In this document: positions 23,269 to 31,551 of the stretch, piece by piece
Position numbering within the stretch: the first letter of the stretch is position 1
Layout: every line of letters starts with the position of its first letter
Assembly: GCA_045599965.1 (NCBI GenBank)
Contig: JAZRXA010000029.1
Span: 1-51,845 of the forward strand
Length of the DNA: 51,845 nt
Direction of reading: 5' to 3'
From: RGIG5612 sp045599965
Lineage (GTDB): Bacteria; Bacillota; Clostridia; Lachnospirales; Lachnospiraceae
Position numbers and translations under genes: made by a program
Notes under the pieces: model-generated
What the model was told of the DNA's origin: nothing
Seen by the model: the letters and a program-made list of their open reading frames with translations, nothing else
Database searches by the model: none

Positions 23269-24756
23269 ATGGTTTTTAATTCCTATCTGTTCATACTAGT
23301 GTTTTTGCCACTAGTTGTTATCGGATATTTTTTACTGAATAAAGTTAGTGCTCTTACAGGCAAGATTTTTCTTGCAGTAGCTAGCGGCGTTTTCTTCGCA
23401 TACGGCGGAGTTAAAAGCGCGGCGGTTTTCGCCATCAGCATTCTAGCCAACATAGTTTTTAGCCTTCTTTTGCAAAGGGTAGAAGACTACAAAAAAGCGA
23501 TCCTTATTATCAGCATAGTTTTTAACGTTCTGATTTTATTTATTTTCAAATATTTTAATTTCTTTGCGGGCAGCATCGCCGGGCTTTTCGGAAGCAAGTT
23601 CACCTTAGAAAATCTTATTCTTCCGCTTGGCATTAGCTTCTTTACGTTCCAGCAAATCATGTTTACGGTGAACGTTTACCGCGGCGAAATTGTCGATATA
23701 AATATTCTCGACTACTTAGTTTATATTTTGTATTTCCCTAAAATTTTAATGGGACCTCTTACCGAGCCAAAAGACTTCATCTCGCAGCTAAACGATGCGA
23801 CTTTGAAAAAAGTTAATTGGGAAAACATCGTTTGCGGACTTAAACTTTTTAGCTTTGGCCTTTTTAAGAAACTTATTTTTGCGGACATGTTCGCAAGGGC
23901 GGTAGATTTTGTTTTCGTTTGGCAAGAAAACGCAACTTCCTTAGAGTGGATGCTTGCCACACTTTTTTACACGCTTGAAATTTATTTCGATTTTAGTGGT
24001 TATTCGGATATGGCTGTTGGCATTTCGAAGATGCTTAATATTAAACTGCCAATCAACTTCGATTCGCCTTACAAGGCTTTCTCGATTCGTGACTTTTGGA
24101 AACGTTGGCATATCTCGCTTACGACTTTCCTTACTAAATATATTTATATTCCTCTCGGCGGAAACCAAAAAGGAAAGAGACGCACTTACATAAATATTAT
24201 GCTTGTCTTTTTAATAAGTGGTATATGGCATGGTGCGAACTGGACCTTTATTCTTTGGGGATTAATTCATGGACTGCTTTGCATTTTTGATAGAGTTGTT
24301 GACGCTGGAAAAATGAAATTTAAGACTAGCGATGGAGTCAGCATTGAAGGCGAAAACCGCATTACTGTTTTGAAAGTAATTCGCGCATTCTTTACATTCA
24401 TAGTTGTTAATTTACTTTGGCTTTTATTCCGTGCTAACTCTATTGGCGAGTGGGGCAGTATTATTGGAAAGATGTTTTCCTTCCGAAACATGACCCTAAG
24501 AAGCAAGTTCATCGAACTTTTTACAATTCCAGAAAGTTCGATTATTACGAGCACGCTTCATATAAGCCCGCTTGGAAATCTCGCTGCGATGATTATTATG
24601 ACGGCGCTCGCGCTTTTTGTTTGCTTCGTGCCGAAGAATAATTACCGCACACAAGATAAAATAAATTGGCCGACGCTTATTTTTGCGGCGCTCGCGCTTT
24701 TGATAAGTTTGCTTTGCCTCGGCACAGGCTCAAGCTTTGTATATATGTATTTTTAA
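23269..24756 (+). CDS. MBOAT family O-acyltransferase, second copy
   Basis: A 495-residue MBOAT with the same blocks as the first copy and its catalytic His also near 321 (WHGANWTFILWG). It uses more GC-rich codons, matching gpsA to the GT-C gene, so it is probably the resident copy. A loop of about 15 extra residues (TSDGVSIEGENR region) follows the catalytic motif. It has no G-tract. Around the catalytic motif the DNA of the two copies is locally almost identical, suggesting gene conversion or strong constraint. The final 73 bases are duplicated at 26866-26938. The ATG follows TAGGAGAG. Confidence 0.92.
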   Translation: MVFNSYLFILVFLPLVVIGYFLLNKVSALTGKIFLAVASGVFFAYGGVKSAAVFAISILANIVFSLLLQRVEDYKKAILIISIVFNVLILFIFKYFNFFAGSIAGLFGSKFTLENLILPLGISFFTFQQIMFTVNVYRGEIVDINILDYLVYILYFPKILMGPLTEPKDFISQLNDATLKKVNWENIVCGLKLFSFGLFKKLIFADMFARAVDFVFVWQENATSLEWMLATLFYTLEIYFDFSGYSDMAVGISKMLNIKLPINFDSPYKAFSIRDFWKRWHISLTTFLTKYIYIPLGGNQKGKRRTYINIMLVFLISGIWHGANWTFILWGLIHGLLCIFDRVVDAGKMKFKTSDGVSIEGENRITVLKVIRAFFTFIVVNLLWLLFRANSIGEWGSIIGKMFSFRNMTLRSKFIELFTIPESSIITSTLHISPLGNLAAMIIMTALALFVCFVPKNNYRTQDKINWPTLIFAALALLISLLCLGTGSSFVYMYF

Positions 24757-24776
24757 TTACGACAAGGAGAAAGGTA

Positions 24777-26819
24777 ATGAGAGAAAAGTGGATTGATAAT
24801 GCAAAGGGAATAGCGATAATTTGCATTATGGTGGGGCATCTGTCCGGATTTTCGGTTGGACCACTTGATTTTAGTTTTGTGTATGGATTCCATTTGGTTG
24901 TTTTCTTTATACTAAGCGGTTATACATTGAAAAAGAATTCACTTAATAAAGAATATATAAATAAAAAATTTTCTAGGTTAATGATTCCATATTTTATTAC
25001 GTGCTTGGTGATATTGTTATTAGATGTATGTAATAAGTGTATCATAAGTAATGACATCTCAATAGAGACTATAACGAAAAGTGTTTCGAATGACATAGTG
25101 AGGAGCTTTTTTGCTTCAGGTACTATAACGAATTTTGGAAATATTGAACTTGGAACCAGAATAGGTGCAATTTGGTTTTTACCAGGGTTGTTTTTTGCTA
25201 TAATTTTTTTCCAAATTATTTTGAATAAATATGATGATATATTAAAACGCGGAGCGGCAAGTATAATAGTTGGGCTAATTGGATTTGTGACTGCAAAGTT
25301 TATTTGGTTACCATTTAGCATACAGTCTGGTATGATGGCTGTATTTTTTATTTGGATTGGATATGAAATAAAAAATCAAAATGTTTTGGAAAGACTAAAG
25401 TGGACATACTATGTAGGGGCCATGATTATTTTTTGGGGGGGGTACCTTTTAGGTTTTAGCGGTGTCAGTTTTGTGACTGCTAATGCTGCTGATATAGTTA
25501 TATCTATACTTGTAGGTATTTGTGGTAGTATTATAGTTTATTTTATGTCTATTCATATGAATTGGAGTCGACTGATAAATTATATGGGAAAAATATCCCT
25601 ATATATTTTATGCGCACATATTGTGTTGTTAGAATCTGGTAATTCATATACTTGGAAAATAGCTGAATTAATTATTCCTATAGAGAGTTCGATTGGCCAT
25701 GCTGATGGATGGAGAGGTTTAATAAATGCCATATTACAAATGCTTTTTGCTATTGTGATTGGGGCACTCGTTGATTGGGGTAGAAAAAAATGGAAAAACC
25801 ACAAGTCCGCTTGTTTATGCAGAATAGATAAAACAGCCTCAAACCAGAGAAATTTAACGGTTGATATTGAAAGAGGTCTGTTTATAATTCTTATGTTAGT
25901 TGGCCATTTTGATATTAATGAGACATTAAGAATGATTATTTATTCATGTCATATGGTGGCGTTTGTTTTTATTTCAGGGTATTTTTACAAAAAAGAAGAA
26001 AAGTTATTAGTAACTGTGAAGAGAACTTTTAAAACATTATTTTTACCGTACCTTGTGTTCGCAGTACTAGATATTTTTATTAATATTCAAAATTGGTCAC
26101 CGAGTTATTTTGTGAATCTAGTAAAAAAGTATTTGTTAGGTATGTCGTTTAGCGAAAAAATACTTATAAATGTTGAATCGGTAGGACCTGTATATTTCAT
26201 TTTGCTTTTAATAATAGTTAGAATATTATATGCGGTACTAAGCAAGATAATAAAAAAAGAATGGGAATTGTCTGTTGTAATTTTACTCATTTCATGTATC
26301 GGAGTTCTACTTGGTAAAACAGGCTTTTGGTTACCATGGAGTGTGGATATTGCACTTTATGTATTGATTTTTTATCATATTGGGCAAATTTTTTATAAAT
26401 ATAATCTACTAAGCAAGATGAGTAGAAATTACATTATATACTTTTTTGTTTCACCAATATGGGCATATATGATATATGCTGGAAGCATGGAAATAGCAAT
26501 CAGAAATTATGGAAAATATGGAATTGTTATAATAGGAGCGATGAGTGGAATATTGACGGTGTATTTATTTTCTTCTTTGATAGCACAGGGAAGTTTCAAA
26601 ATATCAAAGATTTTAAGTATCTTAGGAGAAAACAGCATGTGGATATTAATTATTCATACGTTGTTAAACTCAAAAATCAATAAACTATTGGGCATGCTTT
26701 TTTCGCCAAATAGCATGGCAATAATGATAATAAGTATTTTAATACAGATACTTATTGCATTGGTTATTGTTTGGATAAAAAAATATATGAGAAAAAGATT
26801 TTTGCCAATAAAGCAATAG
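24777..26819 (+). CDS. Tandem two-domain acyltransferase 3 membrane protein, with G8 tract
   Basis: A 680-residue protein made of two acyltransferase 3 domains end to end. Domain 1 (~1-345) starts WIDNAKGIAIICIMVGHLSG with FHLVVFFILSGY; domain 2 (~365-680) starts VDIERGLFIILMLVGHFD with CHMVAFVFISGYFYKK. Each has about ten membrane segments. The ATG at 24777 follows AAGGAGAAAGG. It is very AT-rich and lies between direct copies of the end of the preceding gene, so it looks inserted. A run of eight G at 25435-25442 (codon ~220) would truncate the protein in domain 1 if its length changed. The substrate is presumably the same surface glycan. Confidence 0.85.
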   Translation: MREKWIDNAKGIAIICIMVGHLSGFSVGPLDFSFVYGFHLVVFFILSGYTLKKNSLNKEYINKKFSRLMIPYFITCLVILLLDVCNKCIISNDISIETITKSVSNDIVRSFFASGTITNFGNIELGTRIGAIWFLPGLFFAIIFFQIILNKYDDILKRGAASIIVGLIGFVTAKFIWLPFSIQSGMMAVFFIWIGYEIKNQNVLERLKWTYYVGAMIIFWGGYLLGFSGVSFVTANAADIVISILVGICGSIIVYFMSIHMNWSRLINYMGKISLYILCAHIVLLESGNSYTWKIAELIIPIESSIGHADGWRGLINAILQMLFAIVIGALVDWGRKKWKNHKSACLCRIDKTASNQRNLTVDIERGLFIILMLVGHFDINETLRMIIYSCHMVAFVFISGYFYKKEEKLLVTVKRTFKTLFLPYLVFAVLDIFINIQNWSPSYFVNLVKKYLLGMSFSEKILINVESVGPVYFILLLIIVRILYAVLSKIIKKEWELSVVILLISCIGVLLGKTGFWLPWSVDIALYVLIFYHIGQIFYKYNLLSKMSRNYIIYFFVSPIWAYMIYAGSMEIAIRNYGKYGIVIIGAMSGILTVYLFSSLIAQGSFKISKILSILGENSMWILIIHTLLNSKINKLLGMLFSPNSMAIMIISILIQILIALVIVWIKKYMRKRFLPIKQ

Positions 26820-26865
26820 ATAATATTAGAGCGTGTTTTAATTGCATAGCTATTGTTGATCACCA

Positions 26866-26938
26866 TGCGGCGCTCGCGCTTTTGATAAGTTTGCTTTGCC
26901 TAGGCACAGGCTCAAGCTTTGTATATATGTATTTTTAA
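26866..26938 (+). pseudogene. Duplicated 3' end of the second MBOAT gene
   Basis: 73 bases that match 24684-24756 with a single difference (CCTAGGC against CCTCGGC), ending in the same stop codon. They mark the right edge of the inserted two-domain acyltransferase and preserve the original junction with the next SGNH gene, whose start is four bases on. Confidence 0.9.
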
Positions 26939-26941
26939 ATT

Positions 26942-28021
26942 ATGAAAAACAAAAAACTTAAAGTAATGTTCATATGCTTCCTTGCGATAGTAATTGTTCC
27001 GGCGGTTGTTATCGGTTTATTAAATGCGGCTGTCGATCCATACTTCCATTATCGCGCGCCGAAGACGGATGAATATTTTTACAAAATTGATAACGAGCGT
27101 AGCCAAAACAATGGAATCTTAAAGTGCTTTGACTACGACGCTATTATTACGGGAACATCGATGACGCAAAACTTTAAGACTTCGCAGCTGGATAAACTTT
27201 TTGGCACGAACTCGATTAAGGTGCCTCTTTCTGGCGGAACATATAGCGAAATTAATGAGCAAGTTTGCCTTGCACTTATTAATAGTCCTAATTTGAAGAT
27301 GGTGGTACGCGGCCTCGACATGAACATGCTTATGCTTGATAAAGACAGTACGGCCGCTGACCCAGAGACATATCCGCAATATCTATACGATGCTGCGCCG
27401 CTCAACGATATTAAATATCTGCTTAACCGCGAGGCCTTTTTCAATTACACTTTGCCGATGCTTCTTGGCCGCGGCGCTAAAGACTTTAAGCCGGGAATTA
27501 CTTCTTTTGACGAGTATCAAAATTGGGGTGATAAGTTTGATTCTGGTTTTGACGTTGTTTGTCCGAACGGGATTGAAAATCCAGACACTTCGAAAGAGTC
27601 ATATTTATCTGATGCTGCAAGGGCAAAGGTTACAGCTAATGTTCAGCAAAACGTAACTTCTTTAGCTGCGGGCAACCCTGGCGTTACTTTCTATTATTTC
27701 TTTACGCCATACAGCGCTGTTTGGTGGAGAGACTTAGTTGACGACGGCTCTATTTATAAGCAAATCGAAACAGAGCAGGTCGCTATTGAAGAGATGCTTA
27801 AGCATGATAACATTAAGCTTTTCTCGTTCAACACTTTTACTGACCTTACAACTAATCTAGATAACTACATCGAGCCAAAGCATTACACAGCAAATGTTAA
27901 TGATCAAATCCTAGATTGGATGAAAGAGGGCACAGGTCTTCTTACTATGGAAAACTACAAAGCCTACCTTTCATCCGAACTAGATTTTTATATAACCCTC
28001 AACTACAAAACTGTGCATTAA
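26942..28021 (+). CDS. SGNH-like (AlgJ/DltD-type) partner of MBOAT, second copy
   Basis: A 359-residue membrane-anchored protein, clearly a paralogue of the SGNH gene at 22161-23258. Ser73 in IITGTSMTQNF is kept, but the C-terminal DxxH is Glu-Pro-Lys-His314, so the acid may be Glu or may lie at another site. Codon use matches the GC-richer part of the cluster. It has no clear Shine-Dalgarno sequence; the start lies just after the relic stop codon, so it was probably coupled to translation of the second MBOAT before the insertion separated them. It is the last gene of the plus-strand cluster. Confidence 0.8.
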   Translation: MKNKKLKVMFICFLAIVIVPAVVIGLLNAAVDPYFHYRAPKTDEYFYKIDNERSQNNGILKCFDYDAIITGTSMTQNFKTSQLDKLFGTNSIKVPLSGGTYSEINEQVCLALINSPNLKMVVRGLDMNMLMLDKDSTAADPETYPQYLYDAAPLNDIKYLLNREAFFNYTLPMLLGRGAKDFKPGITSFDEYQNWGDKFDSGFDVVCPNGIENPDTSKESYLSDAARAKVTANVQQNVTSLAAGNPGVTFYYFFTPYSAVWWRDLVDDGSIYKQIETEQVAIEEMLKHDNIKLFSFNTFTDLTTNLDNYIEPKHYTANVNDQILDWMKEGTGLLTMENYKAYLSSELDFYITLNYKTVH

Positions 28022-28071
28022 AATGTGCTTCTTTGCCGGATGCCCTAGCTACACATGCAGAAAATTTCTAT

Positions 28072-29136
28072 TTATTCTATATATCCTGCAATCGGCGCAG
28101 TGTACATATCGTCTGTAATTGGCTGATATAACGAGCCGTCATAAACATCAGTAAAACCGTTTTTAGCCTTGTAGATTTCTCCAGTATCTGTGTTGTAAAC
28201 CCTTTCATATCCTAGAGTTGCATCAGATTGCTTCTGAGATATAATGTCATAACTTTCTTGTCTTGCAAACCATGCATCGTTATAAGCTTGAGATGCAGCA
28301 GCTAGCTCCGCACCTATCTGGCGAGCCGTAGCATAACTTTCTTGCGTAGCGTTCATAATCTGTCCCACAAAATTATCTGAGAATGAAATACTTGAAAGTA
28401 TGCTGTTTAAAATAGGTTGGTACTCTATGAACTCTGCATCCGGCGCACAAATACCCATTATATTGTATGCGGAGTAAGTTCCTTGACCCATTGCGCTTGA
28501 CGTTAGCGTTCCTGAGAAAAGACCCTGCTGGAGGCTACCGTCAAAAACGTCATTAAATGTTGCTCTTACAATTTTATCGTCATATGCTACCTTTGCCATA
28601 GAACTGTTAAGAGGAAACTCCTCAATCGGTGTGAAATTATTTAATTTTGGCACATAGAAAGTGTCATAACCCATTTCATATTTTGCATTATAAGCCATGA
28701 TTTCATTAAACTTTGAATACATCGCAGAAATCTTAGGAGCATCAATTGCAACCGCTTCTGTGAGCATATCATAAATTTTAAAGCTACCGAAATTGTTTAC
28801 TTCAAAAGCTTTCATTTCCGGCGTGTACATCAATTCAAATTTTAAAATCATAAATGCATGATACTTTGGACTAGATTCTTCTTCAGGTTTATAAACGTTT
28901 ATTCCAAACATCATATCCGGCAAGACTGCCGTGGAGACCTTATAGCCTTCTGGAATTTGCACCGTAAACCTTCCTTGCGGATCCGAATAATTTACCATCT
29001 TTAGCTGAGACGCAGCTGTTGGTGTAATCGTTAATCCCTTTTCAGCTTTACCACCTGTATTTTTTCCCTTAGATCCACATCCTGCAAGACAGAATATAAT
29101 CAAGGCTGTCATAAAAATGCATAATATCTTCTTCAT
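28072..29136 (-). CDS. Lipoprotein of unknown function
   Basis: A 354-residue protein with a type II signal peptide: basic MKK, a hydrophobic core and the lipobox LAGC with Cys20. The mature part starts with a Gly/Lys-rich linker, then a predicted alpha/beta domain (FTVQIPEGYKV near 60-70) and a helical Gln/Ala-rich segment (~260-300). No enzymatic motif was recognised. It is convergent with the glycan cluster, ending about 50 bases away, and probably sits on the outer face of the membrane. The start is the only sensible ATG, with GGGGAGAAAAAT upstream. Confidence 0.75.
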   Translation of the reverse strand: MKKILCIFMTALIIFCLAGCGSKGKNTGGKAEKGLTITPTAASQLKMVNYSDPQGRFTVQIPEGYKVSTAVLPDMMFGINVYKPEEESSPKYHAFMILKFELMYTPEMKAFEVNNFGSFKIYDMLTEAVAIDAPKISAMYSKFNEIMAYNAKYEMGYDTFYVPKLNNFTPIEEFPLNSSMAKVAYDDKIVRATFNDVFDGSLQQGLFSGTLTSSAMGQGTYSAYNIMGICAPDAEFIEYQPILNSILSSISFSDNFVGQIMNATQESYATARQIGAELAAASQAYNDAWFARQESYDIISQKQSDATLGYERVYNTDTGEIYKAKNGFTDVYDGSLYQPITDDMYTAPIAGYIE

Positions 29137-29446
29137 ATTTTTCTCCCCACTTTTAGTGTCATACTTTTGTTATCTATAAATCCTTTTTTATCTTCTCTTA
29201 ATCTGGCATATTTGTCAATTAAGTTTAAAGCTAACGCCGCCAGCTTCGCGTTTTGATAAAGAAAAAACTTTTTAAAAAAGTGTTTAAATGTAAACATTGA
29301 ATTCATTGCGAAACATGTTTATAATAATTTTTACAGTGATTCGCAACACTAATTATTTGTAGCATCACTGAATGTTCTGAAAAATCTATTTTCTTTGCAA
29401 ATTTCTTGCAACTTTCAGAATAACAAATTTAATAAGGAGGAAAAGT
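29137..29446. other. Divergent intergenic stretch with half of a 53-base repeat
   Basis: 29231-29283 recurs at 30696-30748 with a few changes (GACGCCGTCAGCTTCGCG form there). The repeat ends with GAAAAAACTTTTTAAAAAAG. No gene is visible; it carries the promoters of two divergent genes, which could not be pinned down. Confidence 0.5.
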
Positions 29447-30232
29447 ATGGACTTTTATGAACAAGCTGCAGAATATTTGCAGCATTTAGAAACTAACCTT
29501 AAACATTGCAACAAATCTCTCGCTAAATCACCTGAAGGCTCATTAGTAGTTCATGATAAAGATGGTAGGTTCGAATATTATTATTATGCTAATAAAAAGC
29601 AAAAGTACTTAAGCGAAGAACAAAATGAACTGATTAATAAGCTTGCTGAAAAAACATATCTTAAGCATTTTAAGAAATATGCAAATAACGAGATTGAAGC
29701 CTTAAAGGCATACTTAGCTGTTAGAAATCCAAAAATTTCTACTCCGGCGAAATATTTAATCGACCATCCAGGAATTTCAAAAAAGGTAGCATCAAAAATT
29801 TATAAAACAAAAATTGATATTAGAGAATGGGCCGATTTGCCATATGATCAATCTAATGCTCCTCACAAGGAAAACTTAACTGTGCCAACAGCGCAAGGAC
29901 ATTATGTTCGCAGCAAGTCCGAGGGCATTATCGCCAACGCACTTTTTACAAGCAAGGTTCCATATAGATATGAAAGTACAATTTTTATAGATGGAGTTGC
30001 TTATCATCCAGACTTTGAAATTTTCACAGCAAGTGGGAAACATATAATATGGGAGCATTTAGGCAAACTTGACAATAAAGAATATGTTAGGCAAAACATG
30101 AAAAAAATCGAAGCCTATATCAAAGCAGGATTTATCCCAGGGGTCACTCTTATTTTTACTTCAGATGAAAAGGAAGGCACAATCATAGATTCTCAAATTG
30201 TTTATAACTTAATTAAATTATATCTTCTCTAA
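29447..30232 (+). CDS. PD-(D/E)XK nuclease-fold protein
   Basis: A 261-residue protein. The N-terminal half is helical and charged. Residues ~155-210 show a nuclease-like pattern: RSKSEG (Glu159), YHPDFEIF (Pro188-Asp189) and IIWEHLG (Glu203-His204), like uncharacterised PD-(D/E)XK proteins common in Lachnospiraceae. The role is unknown. The ATG follows AAGGAGGAAAAG. It is bounded by copies of a short repeat on both sides (29231-29283, an inverted relic near 30280-30300, and 30696-30748), suggesting mobility or loss of this segment. Confidence 0.6.
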   Translation: MDFYEQAAEYLQHLETNLKHCNKSLAKSPEGSLVVHDKDGRFEYYYYANKKQKYLSEEQNELINKLAEKTYLKHFKKYANNEIEALKAYLAVRNPKISTPAKYLIDHPGISKKVASKIYKTKIDIREWADLPYDQSNAPHKENLTVPTAQGHYVRSKSEGIIANALFTSKVPYRYESTIFIDGVAYHPDFEIFTASGKHIIWEHLGKLDNKEYVRQNMKKIEAYIKAGFIPGVTLIFTSDEKEGTIIDSQIVYNLIKLYLL

Positions 30233-30413
30233 GTATCTTGAACCCTTTTTGCATAATTGATTCATTGTAAAATTATGAAACGCGAAGCTAGCGGCGCCAG
30301 GGCTAAGTAGGGCCCGCGCCGCACCTTCGCTACTTGCGGTGGCTAATTTTGACCAACAGCACATGTTCTTTCGAGCGCCACCTTAATCATTAAAGTTTTT
30401 GCATGTTTCGTTT
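30233..30413. other. Intergenic stretch with GC-rich short palindromes
   Basis: AAACGCGAAGCTAGCGGCG near 30279-30297 is an inverted relic of the repeat at 29231. Further GC-rich dyads (GGGCCCGCGCC region) follow. No gene was recognised. Confidence 0.4.
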
Positions 30414-30598
30414 AGACAAAAAACCATACAACTTAGCTGTTTTGGAGGGGTGACTTATGGTTTTTTCTCAAAAAAATGCTAATATTTGGCATTATTTTAA
30501 ACCTTCAACCATACAACAAGGTAGATATAAGACAAGTTGTAGGAGTATACACCATAAGTCAGTATATGTTTTTCTAGGAGTTGTATGGTTTTTTGTCT
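30414..30598. mobile_element. 185-base element with perfect 20-base terminal inverted repeats
   Basis: AGACAAAAAACCATACAACT at 30414-30433 and its exact complement at 30579-30598. A second perfect 11-base pair, TGACTTATGGT (30451-30461) and ACCATAAGTCA (30551-30561), is placed symmetrically 17 bases inside each end. A further ACCATACAAC lies at 30508-30517. No coding capacity. It could be a miniature transposable element, an invertible segment or a long hairpin; the flanks show only T3 as a possible target duplication. Confidence 0.6.
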
Positions 30599-30748
30599 TT
30601 TTCACTTATCAAGGCGGCAGGCGAGCATAAGTTTTTTGGCGGATGAGCGTTAGCCGCCGTAAATAGCGAAGGACGGCGTGCGCCTGCACATAGCGCTGAC
30701 GCCGTCAGCTTCGCGTTTCAATAAAGAAAAAACTTTTTAAAAAAGTGC

Positions 30749-30777
30749 TTGCAATTGTGTTGACATTAATGTATGAT
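30749..30777 (+). promoter_or_regulatory. Promoter of the S10 ribosomal operon
   Basis: TTGCAA (30749-30754), 17 bases, TATGAT (30772-30777). It directly abuts the 53-base repeat at 30696-30748 and is followed by a long structured leader. Confidence 0.65.
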
Positions 30778-30784
30778 AGTCGAG

Positions 30785-31100
30785 CTGTGACGATAATAGC
30801 TATGAAGCGAGAAGTTGCTGCATGAAAAGCAGGTAATTCCGTGGAGCGATGTCGGTAAATCCGGCGAATCGTCATCTGTACATTATGGTCTGTCAATTGA
30901 GGCAGAAACAACGTGTACGTAGCGCAACAAGAGTATGTCGGCTAAGCTAAATGATCATTAGCGAAAGCCCCGAAGGCGGAGCATGACTTGCGAGCGGGAA
31001 TGGCATACGGATTACATTGAAATTGGCTAATTGCGCCAATTTTTATATGCGAAAAGCGCGACACACACGGAAGAGTGTACAAAGTCAAAAAATCAATTTT
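30785..31100 (+). promoter_or_regulatory. Structured 5' leader of rpsJ
   Basis: A leader of about 330 bases with strong pairing: TGACGAT (30788-30794) with ATCGTCA (30868-30874) closes a domain holding CTGC/GCAG and GTCGG/CCGGC stems, and GTACA (30878-30882) with TGTAC (30914-30918) closes the next. The region is GC-richer than nearby spacers and has no ORF. It is probably an autogenous control leader for the ribosomal operon. No T-box signature was found. Confidence 0.55.
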
Positions 31101-31114
31101 TAGGAGGCAATTTA

Positions 31115-31432
31115 ATGGCTAATCAAGTAATGAGAATTACACTTAAGGCTTATGATCATCAACTTATTGATCAATCAGCTGCAAAAATTATCGAAACTGT
31201 TAAGAAAAATGGATCTACAGTATCTGGTCCAGTTCCACTTCCTACAAAAAAGGAAGTTGTTACTATTTTAAGAGCTGTACATAAATACAAAGATTCTCGT
31301 GAGCAGTTCGAGCAAAGAACTCACAAAAGATTAATCGATGTTATCGCGCCTACACCTAAGACAATGGAAGCTTTATCTAAGCTTGATATGCCAGCAGGTG
31401 TTTTCGCTAACATTAAAATGATCGAGCAGTAG
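31115..31432 (+). CDS. rpsJ: 30S ribosomal protein S10
   Basis: A 105-residue S10, which also joins transcription antitermination as NusE. It has the usual core LKAYDHQLIDQSAAKIIETV and the C-terminal LDMPAGV region. The ATG at 31115 follows TAGGAGGCAAT; an open frame further upstream lies in the leader and is not used. It is the first gene of the S10-spc-alpha operon; no tuf, fus or rpsL is directly upstream. Confidence 0.97.
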   Translation: MANQVMRITLKAYDHQLIDQSAAKIIETVKKNGSTVSGPVPLPTKKEVVTILRAVHKYKDSREQFEQRTHKRLIDVIAPTPKTMEALSKLDMPAGVFANIKMIEQ

Positions 31433-31489
31433 TTCATGTTCCGGAAGGAAAAAGTTTCTTCTATATATAAGGAGAGACAATAAGAGCAG

Positions 31490-31551
31490 TAGAACACGAC
31501 TGTTCTAGAATGAACGTCAACGACGATTATCGCTTAATACGATTGGCGTTC
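31490..31551 (+). promoter_or_regulatory. Two-hairpin spacer between rpsJ and rplC
   Basis: TAGAACA/TGTTCTA (31490-31507, perfect, four-base loop) and GAACGTCAA/TTGGCGTTC (31512-31551, nine pairs with one GU). The 147-base gap is far larger than others in this operon, so the structure may set L3/L4 expression or process the mRNA. Confidence 0.5.

Noticed and set aside
30785..31100. T-box or known riboswitch in the rpsJ leader
   Set aside because: No AGGGTGG-type T-box sequence and no known riboswitch core was recognised.
31435..31482. Fifteen-codon frame between rpsJ and rplC as a leader peptide
   Set aside because: The ATG lacks a ribosome binding site and the composition is not that of a control peptide; stem-loops explain the gap better.
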